64,000 nt of DNA from G963668185 sp963668185 (GTDB lineage: Bacteria; Chloroflexota; Dehalococcoidia; Lucifugimonadales; G963668185): the NCBI GenBank assembly GCA_963668185.1, contig OY764162.1, positions 2,356,001 through 2,420,000 of the forward strand. The letters are read 5' to 3'. Both the position numbers and the translations under genes were made by a program. Below the pieces are notes generated by a model. It was not told the origin of the DNA, did not search any database, and saw nothing but the letters and a program-made list of their open reading frames with translations. Shown here one piece after another: positions 1 to 8,225 of this stretch. Position 1 is the stretch's first letter, and every line of letters starts with the position of its first letter.

Positions 1-1
1 G

Positions 2-658
2 CTCGCGACTCACACCATAGACCCCGAGGACCTGTTCACCATCTCGGCGGGCGGCTTCTCCGCCACCGTGGACGCCTTCGCCAGGGACGACAAGACGGAC
101 GGCCTCTGGTTCGTCTCGATGGTCGGCTCCCAGACGGCGCTCAAGGGCATCTGGGCGTCGCTCCTCAAGCAGCCCCCGGACGCCGCGCACATCATTCGCG
201 GCGCGGATGGCATGGCCCTCTCGGGCGGCTACGAACGGTGCGTCATTCCCTACGAGACGCTGGGCACCTGGACGACCAAGATCGCCAAGCTGCCTGTCTC
301 CGGGGGCTGGCACGCCCTCGTGTACACGAAGCAGGCGGAGTACGGCTTCGAGAAGGACTCCTTCCTCCTGCTGGCGCAGTCGGCTGAGGAGGCCCCGGCG
401 CTCCACCACCGCTTTCTGGACAAGCGCAGCCCGTTGCCGCTCCACGGCTCCTGGGCCGGATGGCTCTGGGAGCGGGGCATCGAGGAGGGAGAGATAGTCC
501 CCCTCCAATCGGTCGGGGTCGTCGGCTACCGGTGCTCCCCCAACGCCAAGGATCTCCGCGAAGACCTGTCCGCCGCCGTTGCGTCGGGCAGGCTGACGCT
601 GCCCAGGGAAGTCACCGGCAGCGAGACCGACCACGTTGACATCGCAATCGCCGCCTAG
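2..658 (+). CDS. Hypothetical protein of the mobile-element backbone (5' partial)
   Basis: The reading frame is open from the first bases of the window, so the true start lies upstream; the internal ATG at 68 is probably not the start. About 218 residues are visible. There is no membrane segment, signal peptide or nucleotide-binding motif that I recognise. Aromatic and acidic residues are spread evenly and codon use is strongly GC3-rich like the genes that follow. The gene ends 24 bases before the ATG of the DUF6094 gene and reads the same way, so it probably belongs to the same operon. I do not recognise the family. Seen: coding frame and synteny. Inferred: an accessory protein of a plasmid or integrative element. 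Confidence 0.7.
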   Translation, partial: LATHTIDPEDLFTISAGGFSATVDAFARDDKTDGLWFVSMVGSQTALKGIWASLLKQPPDAAHIIRGADGMALSGGYERCVIPYETLGTWTTKIAKLPVSGGWHALVYTKQAEYGFEKDSFLLLAQSAEEAPALHHRFLDKRSPLPLHGSWAGWLWERGIEEGEIVPLQSVGVVGYRCSPNAKDLREDLSAAVASGRLTLPREVTGSETDHVDIAIAA

Positions 659-732
659 AGGCGGCGGGAAAGGAGAGACGACATGAGACTAGCTGCACAG
701 GCGAAAGGGGGTTCTATCCGACCCCCGACCGG

Positions 733-1770
733 GTGGTGGACCTGATAGCCGACCTGGTGAACGCCCCCACCGGCTACTACTACCGGGCCGGGGAGACGCT
801 GCGCATCCTCGACCCCTGCTGTGGGGCTGGGGAGGCGCTCTACCGGCTGGCCGAGGGCCTCAACCGGTCCAACGCCGTCTCCATCGAGACCTACGGCGTC
901 GAGCTGCACCGCGACCGGGCGGAGGAGGCGGAGAAGCGGCTCGACCGCACACTGGCCTCGGACCTGTTCGCCACCTCGATTGCGAACGGGGCCTTCGGCC
1001 TGCTCCTCCTGAATCCGCCCTACGACCACGACTCGGAAGACAAGCGGACGGAGCACGCCTTCCTCATGCATACGACGCGCTACCTAGCCGAGGACGGCCT
1101 GCTGGTCTTCATCGTTCCCAAGCAGCGCCTCGGTGTCTCGGCCCGCTACCTGTCCACCCACTACGGGCAGATGCGGTGCTGGGTATTCCCCCAACCGGAG
1201 AGAGAGGCGTTCGATCAGGTGGTGCTGTTCGGCCACCGGAAGGCCGACCCCGTTCCCGACGCGGCAGCCGAGAGCATGGTGCTGGAGTGGGCGCACGGCG
1301 AGCCGGAGACGCTTCGCTCCCAGCCCTACCCGGAGTTCACCCCGGCCACCACCCCCAACGGCGACATCCTGTTCGCCACCCGCACGGTCGATCCCGTCGC
1401 GGCGGCGGTGGAGGCCCGGCGGACGGGGCTGTGGGCCAACACGGAGATCACCGACACCCTCTGGCCCGCGAAGGACACCCGCACGCGGCCCCTGATGCCC
1501 CTGAGAAGGGGGCACATGGCGATGCTGGTGGCGGCAGGCTTCCTCGACAACCTCGTTCTGGAGGCCGGGGACAGGCGCATCCTCGTCAAGGGGCGCACGA
1601 GCAAGGAGATGACGCTGGTTGAGGACTCCCCGCAGAAGGAGGTCCACCGGGAGCGTCTCGTGACCACCGTGGTGGCCCTCGACCTCGACGGCGGCCACAT
1701 CGAGGACATCGAGTCCACGGACCGCTCGGAGGAAGACGTGACGGAGGACCCGGTGAGCATCGCGGCATAG
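733..1770 (+). CDS. DUF6094-type SAM-dependent methyltransferase, frameshifted at its N-terminus
   Basis: The protein looks like a Rossmann-fold adenine-methyltransferase-like protein of the DUF6094 kind often carried by plasmids. A SAM-binding motif I (LDPCCGAGEAL) lies near residue 26 and a catalytic NPPY tetrapeptide near residue 95. The uninterrupted frame can start at GTG 733, but the natural start is almost certainly ATG 683, which has an AAGGAGAG ribosome site. Reading from 683 gives MRLAAQAKGG, and the +1-shifted frame then continues FYPTPDRVVDLIA, the expected start of this family. The two frames join at a run of five G at 707-711, where six would restore one frame. It lies between the partial gene upstream and a small zinc protein. 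Its methylation target is unknown; it may protect element DNA. Confidence 0.8.
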   Translation: MVDLIADLVNAPTGYYYRAGETLRILDPCCGAGEALYRLAEGLNRSNAVSIETYGVELHRDRAEEAEKRLDRTLASDLFATSIANGAFGLLLLNPPYDHDSEDKRTEHAFLMHTTRYLAEDGLLVFIVPKQRLGVSARYLSTHYGQMRCWVFPQPEREAFDQVVLFGHRKADPVPDAAAESMVLEWAHGEPETLRSQPYPEFTPATTPNGDILFATRTVDPVAAAVEARRTGLWANTEITDTLWPAKDTRTRPLMPLRRGHMAMLVAAGFLDNLVLEAGDRRILVKGRTSKEMTLVEDSPQKEVHRERLVTTVVALDLDGGHIEDIESTDRSEEDVTEDPVSIAA

Positions 1771-1815
1771 GAGCGATTCGCAACACCCCACGAATAGGGA
1801 AGGAGGCCAAAGACG

Positions 1816-2037
1816 ATGCAGACGATCATGGTCATGGAACCCTGTTGCCGGTGCGGACAGCCAATCGCTCCCGGCGAACCTGCCATGCAGACGGTATCGG
1901 TGGACATCGACGACCACGGAAGGGTGGTGTCCTCGCCCGTGAAGGCGTACCACCTGACCGGCAGGTGTTACGAGGACCACCGGCGCAGGGAGCGCGCCGA
2001 GCTTGACGCTCGCAGGGCCGCCCTGAAGGCCGCGTAG
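1816..2037 (+). CDS. Small putative zinc-binding protein
   Basis: A 73-residue protein starts at ATG 1816 behind a clear GGAAGGAGG site. A CCRCG pair of cysteines near the N-terminus and an HLTGRCYEDH cluster of His and Cys near residue 47 could together hold one zinc ion. The C-terminus is a charged Arg/Glu/Ala helix. It is co-directional with and 45 bases downstream of the DUF6094 gene. No family is recognised. A zinc-ribbon DNA- or protein-binding accessory role is only an inference from the spacing of the metal ligands. Confidence 0.65.
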   Translation: MQTIMVMEPCCRCGQPIAPGEPAMQTVSVDIDDHGRVVSSPVKAYHLTGRCYEDHRRRERAELDARRAALKAA

Positions 2038-2102
2038 ACGGCTCGAACCGAGCCGCACCACGAGCCCCGCCGTTCGCGGGCCTCGTCCATTCAAGCAACC
2101 GC

Positions 2103-2135
2103 CTGGGGGCGTTTGCCGGAACCCGAACGCCCCAG
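2103..2135 (+). other. Hairpin in the leader of the helicase gene
   Basis: In the 215-base gap before the helicase, CTGGGGGCGTT at 2103-2113 pairs with AACGCCCCAG at 2126-2135, with one bulged G and a 12-base loop. No U-run follows, so it is not a standard intrinsic terminator. It could be an mRNA-processing or attenuation structure. The rest of the gap is GC-rich and holds no ORF that I would support. Confidence 0.4.
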
Positions 2136-2252
2136 AGGGGGTGACACACCACGTCATCCTCCCCGTCACCGCCCTCCGGCATTGATGGGGAGACGTGCGT
2201 CCGGGACCCGGCGTCGTCCTCCGGCCATCACGTAACTAGGAGGACGACACCA

Positions 2253-4664
2253 ATGAACCTCGGAGGATTCATCGACACGTTCAAGGAGGCCATCGCCCGC
2301 AGGGTGGTGGAGTCCTACCCGCCGCTCTACCGGCCCTCGGAGAACGGCGGCACGCTCCCCCGGCTGCTGAGGAAGCCCCTGGGAGCGCAGGCCGACGCCA
2401 TCAGGGGCGCGGCCCTCTCCCTCGAAGCCCACCGGGGAACGACGATCGTGGGCGAGATGGGAACGGGCAAGAGCTTCATCGGGGCCGCCGCCGCTTACAT
2501 GGCGGGCTTCCGGAGGGTGCTCATCATCTGCCCGCCGCACCTGGTGCGGAAGTGGAAGCGGGAGGTCGAGGAGACGGTCCCCGGCGTCCGCGCCGTCATC
2601 GTCACCTCGACCACCGACCTGGAGAAGCTCAGGCTCTCCACCGGCTCGGGGCCGCTGTTCGCGGTGATGAGCCGGGAGCGGGCCAAGCTGTCCTACCGCT
2701 GGAAGGCCGCCGTCAACTACCGGTGGGCCACGTCCAAGGGCAGGCTCCTGCGGGTCGAGGAGACGGGGGAGCCCTTCCGGGTCCCCTGCTGCCCCCGCTG
2801 CACGGCGCAGATAACGGACAAGGACGGGGTGCCTCTGACGGACAAGGACCTGAACCGCCGCAAGCGCACCTGCCCGGCCACGATCCTGAACCCGAGGACG
2901 GAGCGCCTGGAGGTGTGCGGCTCACCCCTGTGGCAGGCCGACAAGTCGGGACCGGCCCGCTACCCACTCAGCGACTACGTGAAGCATCACATGCGGGGCT
3001 TCTTCGACCTGCTCATCGGAGATGAGGTCCACGAGTTCAAGGCACGCGGGTCGGCCCAGGGCATCGCCGCCGGAGTCCTCGCCGACGCCTGCGGCAAGTC
3101 CCTCAGCCTGACGGGAACGCTCCTCGGCGGCTACGCCTCGACCATCTTCCATCTCCTCTACCGGTTCAGCCCGGAGATTCGCACGGAGTTCGGGCGGTCG
3201 GACGAGGGCCGGTGGATCAAGCGGTACGGCTTCGAGGAGGTCAGCGTCGGCAAGCCCGACGACGACGCCATCGAGGACGGGCGCAACAGCCGCCGCCGCA
3301 GCTACCGCAAGGTGACCAGGGAGAGGCCGGGGCTCGTTCCCTCGGCGCTGTTTCACCTGATAGGCAACACCGTCTTCCTGCGCCTCTCCGACGTTGCGTC
3401 GGGGCTGCCCGACTACGACGAGCAGATCCTCCTGTCCTCGATGGACTCGGAGGAGGACTCGACGGGCTTCTCCCAGCGCAGCGCGTACGACAAGGTGTTC
3501 AAGGTGCTGAAGGAGGAACTGGCGGAGGCGCTCAAGGCCGGCTCCAAGCGGCTGCTCGCCACCTACCTGCAAACCCTCCTCGCCTACCCGGACGGCTGCA
3601 CGAAGGGCGAGTCGGTCTTCGACCCCCGGAGCGGCGACCTCATCGTGCAGGTGCCGCCCCTGTCGGAGGAGCGCCTGTACCCCAAGGAGAAGGCGCTGGT
3701 TGACCTGGTGGCCGCCGAGCGGCTCGCCGGGCGCAGGGTGCTGGTCTACGTGACCCACACGGGGACGCGGGACATCACCGGGCGGATGGACGACATCCTG
3801 ACCCGGCACGGTTTCAGAGTGGCGGTGATGAAGGCGGACGCCGTGGCCCCCGACAAGCGGGAGGCGTGGGTGGCCGACCGGGTGAAGAAGGGGCTGGACG
3901 TGCTCATCTGCCACCCCCGGCTGGTGCAGACGGGCCTCGACCTCATCGACTTCCCGACGATCTGCTGGTACGAGACCGATTACTCGGTCTACGTCATGCG
4001 GCAGGCGTCGCGGCGGTCGTGGCGCATCGGCCAGACCCGCCCGGTCAAGGTCGTGTTCATGAGTTACCGGAACACCCTCCAGGCGGACGCCCTGAAGCTG
4101 GTGGCGAAGAAGCTGCAAAGCTCCCTCGCCGTCGAGGGCGAGCTGCCGGAGGACGGGCTGGCCGCCTACGGAGACGACGGGGACGACCTGATCATGGCGC
4201 TGGCCCGCAAGATCGTCAACGGCGACGAGGAGGACGAGGCCGAGACTGTCGAGCAGGTCTTCGCGGCGGCTAGGGACGCCGAGGCGTCCTCTGAGGAGTA
4301 CCTGGTGGACGACGGCTGGAAGGCCGTCGAGATCGAGTCGGAGGCGGTTCCGGTCAACGGGAATGGCAACGGCCACCACGGGTCCGACATCTTCGGGCCG
4401 ATGGTCGAGTTGGCCCCGGTCAATGGCCAGCACGCCAACGGGAACGGCCACGCGCCGGTCTCCGTGAACGGAAACGGAAACGGGACCAACGGCCACCACC
4501 ACGACGAGGCCGAGGAGCCGCAGCAGTCGCTCTTCTCCTGGGCCGAGTTCATGGCCGAGCCGGTCAAGCCGAAGCGCCGCAACGGGAAGCCCCAGCCCGC
4601 AAGCCTCTCGATGTTCGAGTGGGCGATGGAGCAGGAGAGGGAGACGGTCGGCGCGGGACGCTAG
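2253..4664 (+). CDS. SNF2-family DEAD/DEAH-type helicase (translocase)
   Basis: An 803-residue superfamily 2 ATPase. Walker A is GEMGTGKS near residue 69, and the Walker B/DEAH equivalent is DEVHEF near residue 254. A Cys-rich insertion between them (CCPRC near 181, later Cys near 209 and 222) looks like a zinc ribbon. The C-terminal helicase lobe has the SNF2 motif VI form QASRRSWRIGQ near residue 583. After about residue 690 comes a low-complexity Asn-Gly-rich linker, then a short conserved-looking tail with two LFSW/MFEW-like pieces that could be a docking peptide. The start is ATG 2253 with AGGAGGAC upstream. It lies between the methyltransferase and the PRTRC cassette, a typical neighbourhood for such plasmid helicases. 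It probably remodels or translocates on DNA; the substrate is unknown. Confidence 0.9.
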   Translation: MNLGGFIDTFKEAIARRVVESYPPLYRPSENGGTLPRLLRKPLGAQADAIRGAALSLEAHRGTTIVGEMGTGKSFIGAAAAYMAGFRRVLIICPPHLVRKWKREVEETVPGVRAVIVTSTTDLEKLRLSTGSGPLFAVMSRERAKLSYRWKAAVNYRWATSKGRLLRVEETGEPFRVPCCPRCTAQITDKDGVPLTDKDLNRRKRTCPATILNPRTERLEVCGSPLWQADKSGPARYPLSDYVKHHMRGFFDLLIGDEVHEFKARGSAQGIAAGVLADACGKSLSLTGTLLGGYASTIFHLLYRFSPEIRTEFGRSDEGRWIKRYGFEEVSVGKPDDDAIEDGRNSRRRSYRKVTRERPGLVPSALFHLIGNTVFLRLSDVASGLPDYDEQILLSSMDSEEDSTGFSQRSAYDKVFKVLKEELAEALKAGSKRLLATYLQTLLAYPDGCTKGESVFDPRSGDLIVQVPPLSEERLYPKEKALVDLVAAERLAGRRVLVYVTHTGTRDITGRMDDILTRHGFRVAVMKADAVAPDKREAWVADRVKKGLDVLICHPRLVQTGLDLIDFPTICWYETDYSVYVMRQASRRSWRIGQTRPVKVVFMSYRNTLQADALKLVAKKLQSSLAVEGELPEDGLAAYGDDGDDLIMALARKIVNGDEEDEAETVEQVFAAARDAEASSEEYLVDDGWKAVEIESEAVPVNGNGNGHHGSDIFGPMVELAPVNGQHANGNGHAPVSVNGNGNGTNGHHHDEAEEPQQSLFSWAEFMAEPVKPKRRNGKPQPASLSMFEWAMEQERETVGAGR

Positions 4665-4757
4665 GCCGCCAAAGGCACGGGAGGGGCCGTCGCAATCGGA
4701 GCGGCGGCCTCCCCGCACGGCAACGCAGCAAGGAACAACAAGGAAGGAGACAGACCA

Positions 4758-4955
4758 ATGGCACGCATCTTTGTGTACGACGACAGAGAGTTCCCGGACC
4801 CCGACCCCGAGATGACCGTCGAACAGGTGAAGGGAACCCTCGCCGATTTCTACGGCGAGATCGCCAACGCCTCGGTCAAGGAGACCAAGCGCGGCGACGA
4901 CACCATCTACGAGTTCCAGCGCAGGGTGGGCACCAAGGGTGTTTCCGCCCGGTAA
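4758..4955 (+). CDS. PRTRC system protein C, ubiquitin-like (Prok_Ub) protein
   Basis: A 65-residue protein with the hallmarks of the PRTRC protein C family. It has an N-terminal beta strand (RIFVYDD), the FPDPDPEM segment, an EQV helix start, and a C-terminal strand ending in VGTKG at residues 57-61. The family has a beta-grasp (ubiquitin-like) fold and is found with E1, E2 and JAMM partners, which are also present here at 6006-8153. Four extra residues (VSAR) follow the conserved Gly61, so the tail may need trimming before conjugation. The start is ATG 4758 with an AAGGAGAC site. Identification is from the family pattern; the conjugation chemistry is inferred. Confidence 0.85.
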   Translation: MARIFVYDDREFPDPDPEMTVEQVKGTLADFYGEIANASVKETKRGDDTIYEFQRRVGTKGVSAR

Positions 4956-4967
4956 GGAGGTCATCCG

Positions 4968-5198
4968 ATGGACACCACGACATTCACGGGTCTGCTGGCG
5001 GCGACCCCGCCGGCAAACCTGCGCATCATCGAGCTCACGGCGGAGCTCACACGGCCCGACGGTTCCCTCGACCTGGAGGCCGCGGCCGCACGACAGCCGG
5101 AGATCGAGGCGGCCTGCACACAGGCGCAGGACTATGCCTCGACTACCGGACGCCTCCTGGAGGCCATGCGATGGAAGCTGCGTTCCCGCCGCTCCTGA
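4968..5198 (+). CDS. Small hypothetical protein in the PRTRC cassette
   Basis: A 76-residue, mostly helical protein starting at ATG 4968, twelve bases after the ubiquitin-like gene, with a strong AAGGAGG site that overlaps the previous stop codon. It overlaps the next gene by 28 bases. The middle is rich in Ala, Glu and Asp; the end is basic (RWKLRSRRS). Tight packing and its own ribosome site support it as real. No family is recognised. Because it lies directly beside the ubiquitin-like gene, it could be a partner or target of that protein, but nothing in the sequence shows this. Confidence 0.6.
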   Translation: MDTTTFTGLLAATPPANLRIIELTAELTRPDGSLDLEAAAARQPEIEAACTQAQDYASTTGRLLEAMRWKLRSRRS

Positions 5199-6016
5199 GC
5201 GGGCTTGCCGGAAAGCTCCTGCGGCGTCCGCCGTCGCTGCGGGAGCTTGTCACCATCGTCGGGTACGCCGACGACTACGCATGGTTCGCGGGGTTGGTGC
5301 TCCGCCTCTTTCCCGAGGAGGCGGAGACGGCGCTCTCGGCCCCCGACGTGCGCACGAGGGTGGAGCGGTTCGCCCGGCTCTTCGCCGAGCGCCACTTCCC
5401 CCTGTACGCCCCCTACTTCGAGTTCTTCCTCGAAGACGGGGACGAACCCTCATGGACCTGGCTGCGGAGGGGCATCCCCTTCGACCTGATGGGCTTCGGC
5501 TACGACGGCCTCCACGAGATGTGGGGCTACCACCGCGATGGCATCTCGGCCCTGGCGCTGCTGGTCAGGGTCTCCGACGCCTACTACGACGGCCCGGACG
5601 GGCTGCGCACGGCCTGGCTGGAATCGGCCTCCGGGCGCATTCCGAAGGAGACGCTGGAGCGGATTCCCCAGGGCGGCATACCCATCGAGACCCTCACCGA
5701 GGTGGTGAAGGATACCCGGTTCGAGGCGGCGGCGCAGGCGGCCGCGTGGCTTCTGGCCGAGACGGGCAACTTCTTCCTCGACCACTGCTACGACGATGGC
5801 TCGTTCGACGGCTTCGCCGACCCCTGGGACGACGACATCATCGCCGAGGGCACACAGGAATGGCGCAGGGCCAACGCCCTGATGGACTCGGTGGGCAACC
5901 TCACCGAATGGCTGGAGGAGGGCCTTCCTGCCCGCTTCGCCGAGATGCTGGATTTCATCCTGCCACGGCTACCTGAACAGACAAATGGAAAGGAGGACGA
6001 CGACCATGACGACTGA
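5171..6016 (+). CDS. Hypothetical acidic protein in the PRTRC cassette
   Basis: About 281 residues from ATG 5171. The frame is open further upstream, but that part is an Arg/Gly-rich shadow of earlier genes and is left out. The protein is helical, rich in Trp, Tyr and Phe, and strongly acidic at its C-terminus (KEDDDHDD). A recognisable internal pattern is IPFDLMGFGYDGLHEMW near residues 105-121. It has no signal peptide and no catalytic motif I know. Its end overlaps the E2-like gene by 11 bases, which indicates translational coupling. It occupies the position where PRTRC loci often carry a variable protein, but I cannot equate it with protein F. Confidence 0.75.
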   Translation: MEAAFPPLLSGLAGKLLRRPPSLRELVTIVGYADDYAWFAGLVLRLFPEEAETALSAPDVRTRVERFARLFAERHFPLYAPYFEFFLEDGDEPSWTWLRRGIPFDLMGFGYDGLHEMWGYHRDGISALALLVRVSDAYYDGPDGLRTAWLESASGRIPKETLERIPQGGIPIETLTEVVKDTRFEAAAQAAAWLLAETGNFFLDHCYDDGSFDGFADPWDDDIIAEGTQEWRRANALMDSVGNLTEWLEEGLPARFAEMLDFILPRLPEQTNGKEDDDHDD

Positions 6017-6713
6017 CGTTGAGAAGACCGATTGGTCCCTGCCGGGCGCGGAGGATATGCCCAGGGACACGCTGAAGACGCAGCTCGAAGTCTACGGGGA
6101 GACGATTCTCCTGCGGGGCTTCGAGGGCGACACCGACTGGGTGAGGAACGTGTCGGCGGACGAGATCGCCAACGTCTTCATCCGTCACATGGGGGTCTCC
6201 TCGGGGCTGCTGCCCCAGGAGGCCCTCTGGTGGAACCAGGGCGAGACCGGGCAGGTGGTGGCTCTCTGGAGGCCGCCTCAGGTCTGGCCGGTGGCCCTGC
6301 AACGGGAGGCGTTCAAGCCCCCCGCACGGCTCAGGATACCCATGCCGGGGCTGGTCTTCGTCTGCTCGCCGGGCCGCGCCCCCTGGGTCTACGCAGCCCT
6401 GAGCAGGCCCAGGGACTCCGACCAGTACCTCTACCGTATGCCCGCCTTCAACGTCTTTCGGGACGGGCGGGTCTGCCCCGGAAACCACCACTTCCCCGAA
6501 CAGGTGGAGCTGATACCGGAGTCCTTCTTCCAGTCCTTCTTCTCCGGCACAGGGGACACCCACGACCGCTCGAAGAAGCACCGCGACAACCTGCACGCCC
6601 TATGGGAGGAGCTCGATGGAAAGACTGAGTACCCGCTTGAGGACCTTGTTCCCCAGTGCACCGTGGCCGACGCGATGGCGGCCTCGGAGGGGAGGCGAGT
6701 TGGCTACCGCTAG
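6006..6713 (+). CDS. PRTRC system protein B, E2-like (Prok-E2_D) protein
   Basis: A 235-residue protein. The start is set at ATG 6006 because a GGAAAGGAGG site lies at about 5988-5997; the in-frame ATG at 5985 is upstream of that site. The core YRMPAFNVFRDGRVCPGN, with Cys157, matches the conserved block of PRTRC protein B, assigned to prokaryotic E2 family D. In that family the Cys is the candidate thioester residue, so the protein may carry the ubiquitin-like protein made at 4758. It overlaps both neighbours, as expected for a stoichiometric module. Fold and role are from family knowledge; no activity is proven. Confidence 0.8.
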   Translation: MTTDVEKTDWSLPGAEDMPRDTLKTQLEVYGETILLRGFEGDTDWVRNVSADEIANVFIRHMGVSSGLLPQEALWWNQGETGQVVALWRPPQVWPVALQREAFKPPARLRIPMPGLVFVCSPGRAPWVYAALSRPRDSDQYLYRMPAFNVFRDGRVCPGNHHFPEQVELIPESFFQSFFSGTGDTHDRSKKHRDNLHALWEELDGKTEYPLEDLVPQCTVADAMAASEGRRVGYR

Positions 6714-7383
6714 CGCGGGGCCGGTCGGCTACCTCGTCAATGGCAAGGACGGGCTGACTGGGACTCAAGGCATCGGATACGACTACGTTCTCGGGTCGGG
6801 CGGTCTCTACGTCCAGTCCGAGAGCGCCCACCTGACGGCGCGGGTCCTGGTCGCGCCCTGCACGGTGCGGGGGCTGGCTCCCGTGGCTGAGAAGGTGGAG
6901 CTTGCCCACGGCCCCATACCGGCCCGGCTCTTCGAGACCGGGCTGCGCTGGTTTCAGGACGACCCCACCACCGAGCGGTTCTTCGCTGTGCGATGGGACG
7001 GGCGCTCCTACCGGCTGGTGGTCCCCGAACAGGAGGGGACGGCCTCGTCCCTCAAGTACACGCCGCCCGCAGGTGTGGTCGCCGAGTTCCACTCCCACGG
7101 AAGCTCCCGCGCCTTCTTCTCGAAGACCGACGACGGCGACGAGCTGGGCTTCCGCATCTACGGCGTCGTGGGACGCTTCGACGACCCCGAACCTGAGCTG
7201 AGCCTCCGGGTGGGCGTCTACGGCCACTTCGCCCCGGCGGACTGGCCGCAGGTCTTCGACGGCCCCCCGCCGGGAGTCCGGCTGGTGGGCAAGGAGCCGG
7301 ACTCGACAGATCAAATGACAGAGGAGGTGCTTGAATGCCTTACCGACTGGACAACGCGTTCCTGCTCGACAACCCCTGGATAA
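6700..7383 (+). CDS. PRTRC system protein A, JAMM/JAB metallopeptidase
   Basis: About 227 residues. The JAMM zinc motif is complete: EFHSHGSSRAFFSKTD fits HxHx7SxxD, with a Glu just before it. The family removes or trims ubiquitin-like proteins. The start is taken as TTG 6700 behind GGAGGGGAGG; ATG 6616 also has a Shine-Dalgarno-like sequence, but its extra 28 residues are Arg/Pro-rich and look like shadow sequence. The gene overlaps the E2-like gene by 14 bases and the ThiF gene by 49. Its likely substrate is the ubiquitin-like protein C, whose Gly61 is followed by four residues. Moderately sure of the start, very sure of the family. Confidence 0.85.
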   Translation: MATASAGPVGYLVNGKDGLTGTQGIGYDYVLGSGGLYVQSESAHLTARVLVAPCTVRGLAPVAEKVELAHGPIPARLFETGLRWFQDDPTTERFFAVRWDGRSYRLVVPEQEGTASSLKYTPPAGVVAEFHSHGSSRAFFSKTDDGDELGFRIYGVVGRFDDPEPELSLRVGVYGHFAPADWPQVFDGPPPGVRLVGKEPDSTDQMTEEVLECLTDWTTRSCSTTPG

Positions 7384-8153
7384 CGGTGGTCGGCTGCGGC
7401 GGGACCGGCGGCTTCGTCGCCGAGGACCTCTGCCGGCTCTTCCAGGGGCGGGACGCCACCATCGTCCTGGTCGACCACGACCGGGTGGAGCCCCACAACC
7501 TGCTCAGGCAAAACTTCTACGCAGAGGATGTCGGAAAGTTCAAGAGCCAGGCCCTCGCCGACCGGCTGGCGAAAGCCTACCGGCGTCCCGTGGGCTACTC
7601 GGTCTACCCCTTCAGAGAGTATGAGGACCAACCCCACCCGCAGGGCTACCCCGGCATATCGTCCTACGGCGGCAACCTCATCATCGGCTGCGCCGACAAC
7701 GCCGCCGCACGCAGGGCGATGGCCGAATGCCTGCCGGGGAACCCGGGACGCTGGCTCATCGACGCGGGCAACGACACCAACTGGGGCCAGGTGCTCGTCG
7801 GCAACGTTGCCGACGAGGGTGGAACTGAAGGAACCCCCTTCACCGGGGAGACCTTCCACCTCGCGCCCGCGCCCACGCTCCAGCGCCCCGACCTGCTGAC
7901 CGCGGTGTCCACCAGACCGCCGGACGTGGACTGCACGGCGGCCCTCGACCTCACCGACCAGGACCCCACCATCAACCAGATGATGGCGTCGCTGGTGCTA
8001 CAGGTGGTCCGTCGCATGGTGGCGGGCACCTGCCCCTTCATGGCCCTCTACCTGGACATGGACCAGGGGACGGTCACCCCCACCTACGTCACGCCGAAGG
8101 CGGTGGAGCGGCTGGTGGGGGCCGACTCCGACCCGGAAGACCGGGCGAGCTAA
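7335..8153 (+). CDS. PRTRC system ThiF-family, E1-like adenylating protein
   Basis: A 272-residue E1-like enzyme. The ATP-binding loop GCGGTGG is near residue 17, the VDHDRVEPHNLLRQNF segment carries the conserved Asp/Asn/Arg residues around residues 45-60, and a Lys at FKSQALADRL follows. A C-terminal block DCTAALDLTDQDPTINQ has a Cys that is a plausible thioester site in this family. By family knowledge it would adenylate the C-terminus of the ubiquitin-like protein and pass it to the E2-like protein. The start is ATG 7335 with GAGGAGG upstream, overlapping the JAMM gene. With 4758, 6006 and 6700 it completes a ubiquitin-like conjugation set. Confidence 0.88.
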   Translation: MPYRLDNAFLLDNPWITVVGCGGTGGFVAEDLCRLFQGRDATIVLVDHDRVEPHNLLRQNFYAEDVGKFKSQALADRLAKAYRRPVGYSVYPFREYEDQPHPQGYPGISSYGGNLIIGCADNAAARRAMAECLPGNPGRWLIDAGNDTNWGQVLVGNVADEGGTEGTPFTGETFHLAPAPTLQRPDLLTAVSTRPPDVDCTAALDLTDQDPTINQMMASLVLQVVRRMVAGTCPFMALYLDMDQGTVTPTYVTPKAVERLVGADSDPEDRAS

Positions 8154-8225
8154 CGCACTGCCGGGGCTATCCCCCGCGACAGGCGCACGCGAATCCATCC
8201 AGATGTGAAACGAGAGGAGAAACCT

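Noticed and set aside
2922..4964. 680-codon open frame on the - strand
   Set aside because: Antisense shadow of the helicase gene in GC3-rich DNA; its product has Val/Leu/His/Arg-rich shadow composition.
4619..5170. Long + strand open frame upstream of the hypothetical gene at 5171
   Set aside because: Arg/Gly-rich composition, overlaps the helicase end, the ubiquitin-like gene and the small gene at 4968 in another frame, and no ribosome site; the ATG at 5171 is the first plausible start.
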